Shown piece after piece: positions 63,849 through 64,000 of a stretch of DNA of 64,000 nucleotides. The notes under the pieces were generated by a model. It did no database searches. It was not told where the DNA came from and was given only the letters and a program-made list of their open reading frames with translations. Every line of letters starts with the position of its first letter. Within the stretch, counting starts at the first letter, position 1. Source of the stretch: Acanthacorydalis orientalis (taxonomy: Eukaryota > Arthropoda > Insecta > Megaloptera > Corydalidae); assembly GCA_034766995.1 (NCBI GenBank), contig CM068321.1:17874026-17938025 (forward strand). Direction: 5' to 3'. The position numbers and the translations under genes were made by a program.

Positions 63849-64000
63849 CTGAAGATATTTTAATCCGAATGCTTTTATCAGAAAGACAGTCTGTTTGCAT
63901 TTCTCAATCATAGTGTTTCGATTTAATATGACACAGTTCTTCATTCATCACTGTAACATAATCGCATAAGAATCATTCTGTCTTTTTCGTTCCTCATCGT
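63166..64000. other. Right-end AT-rich stretch
   Basis: Nothing recognisable apart from the long (TA)n tract at 63684-63846. Confidence 0.55.
63684..63846. repeat. Long interrupted (TA)n microsatellite
   Basis: A 163 base TA tract with TTGATA, TTTA and GATAGATAGATATG interruptions near the right end of the window. Confidence 0.95.

Overview
This is an AT-rich eukaryotic nuclear window, almost certainly from an insect. The signs are spliceosomal introns with GT/AG borders, AATAAA poly(A) signals, an arthropod-type protein arginine methyltransferase, several mariner, Helitron, piggyBac-like and hAT-like remnants, and more than 35 long (TA)n microsatellites. The insect order cannot be fixed from the sequence alone; the mariner types seen are common in Hymenoptera and several other orders.

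Layout. From 1 to about 39.4 kb the window is dominated by one minus-strand gene. A TATA/initiator promoter near 39.4 kb is followed by an 8.27 kb coding exon (39250 down to 30983, 2,756 codons). A 7.3 kb intron leads to a second coding exon (23711 down to 23452), which ends in a CxCxxCxCG cysteine motif typical of SAXO/MAP6-related microtubule-stabilising proteins. The open splice donor there shows that the gene continues. No further exon was found in 1-23451, so that stretch is read as intron, full of microsatellites and small transposon remnants. The exon-1 protein is a huge, disordered, charged, proline-rich polypeptide made of at least five repeat types: about 47-residue TITKDG modules, NWDGTF modules, a collagen-like Gly-X-Y run, nonapeptide RPGDRPDDK repeats, and 29-residue repeats arranged as alternating dimers.

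From 39.5 to 64 kb the window is mostly repeats around two plus-strand genes. The first (45.66-47.03 kb, two exons, 408 aa) is a HARBI1-like Harbinger transposase homologue. Its reading frame is intact but the first catalytic aspartate is lost, which suggests exaptation. The second (49.44-50.97 kb, three visible exons) is an Art8-like protein arginine methyltransferase with intact SAM-binding and double-E motifs; its short first coding exon was not located.

Mobile DNA: one decayed mariner with the catalytic region (40.4-41.3 kb); three copies of a 550-580 bp mariner deletion derivative that keeps only the DNA-binding part of the transposase (54.7, 58.4, 62.4 kb); a second mariner lineage (56.2-57.0 kb); two short Helitron candidates (14.1 and 57.1 kb); two TTAA-flanked piggyBac-like MITEs (24.0 and 60.4 kb); a hAT-like MITE with near-matching 8 bp duplications (23.1 kb); and an unnamed repeat family of about 150 bp present at least seven times between 43 and 63 kb. 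A homeodomain/forkhead-site-rich segment at 52.8-53.1 kb looks like a developmental enhancer. All assignments come from reading the sequence, with no database search.
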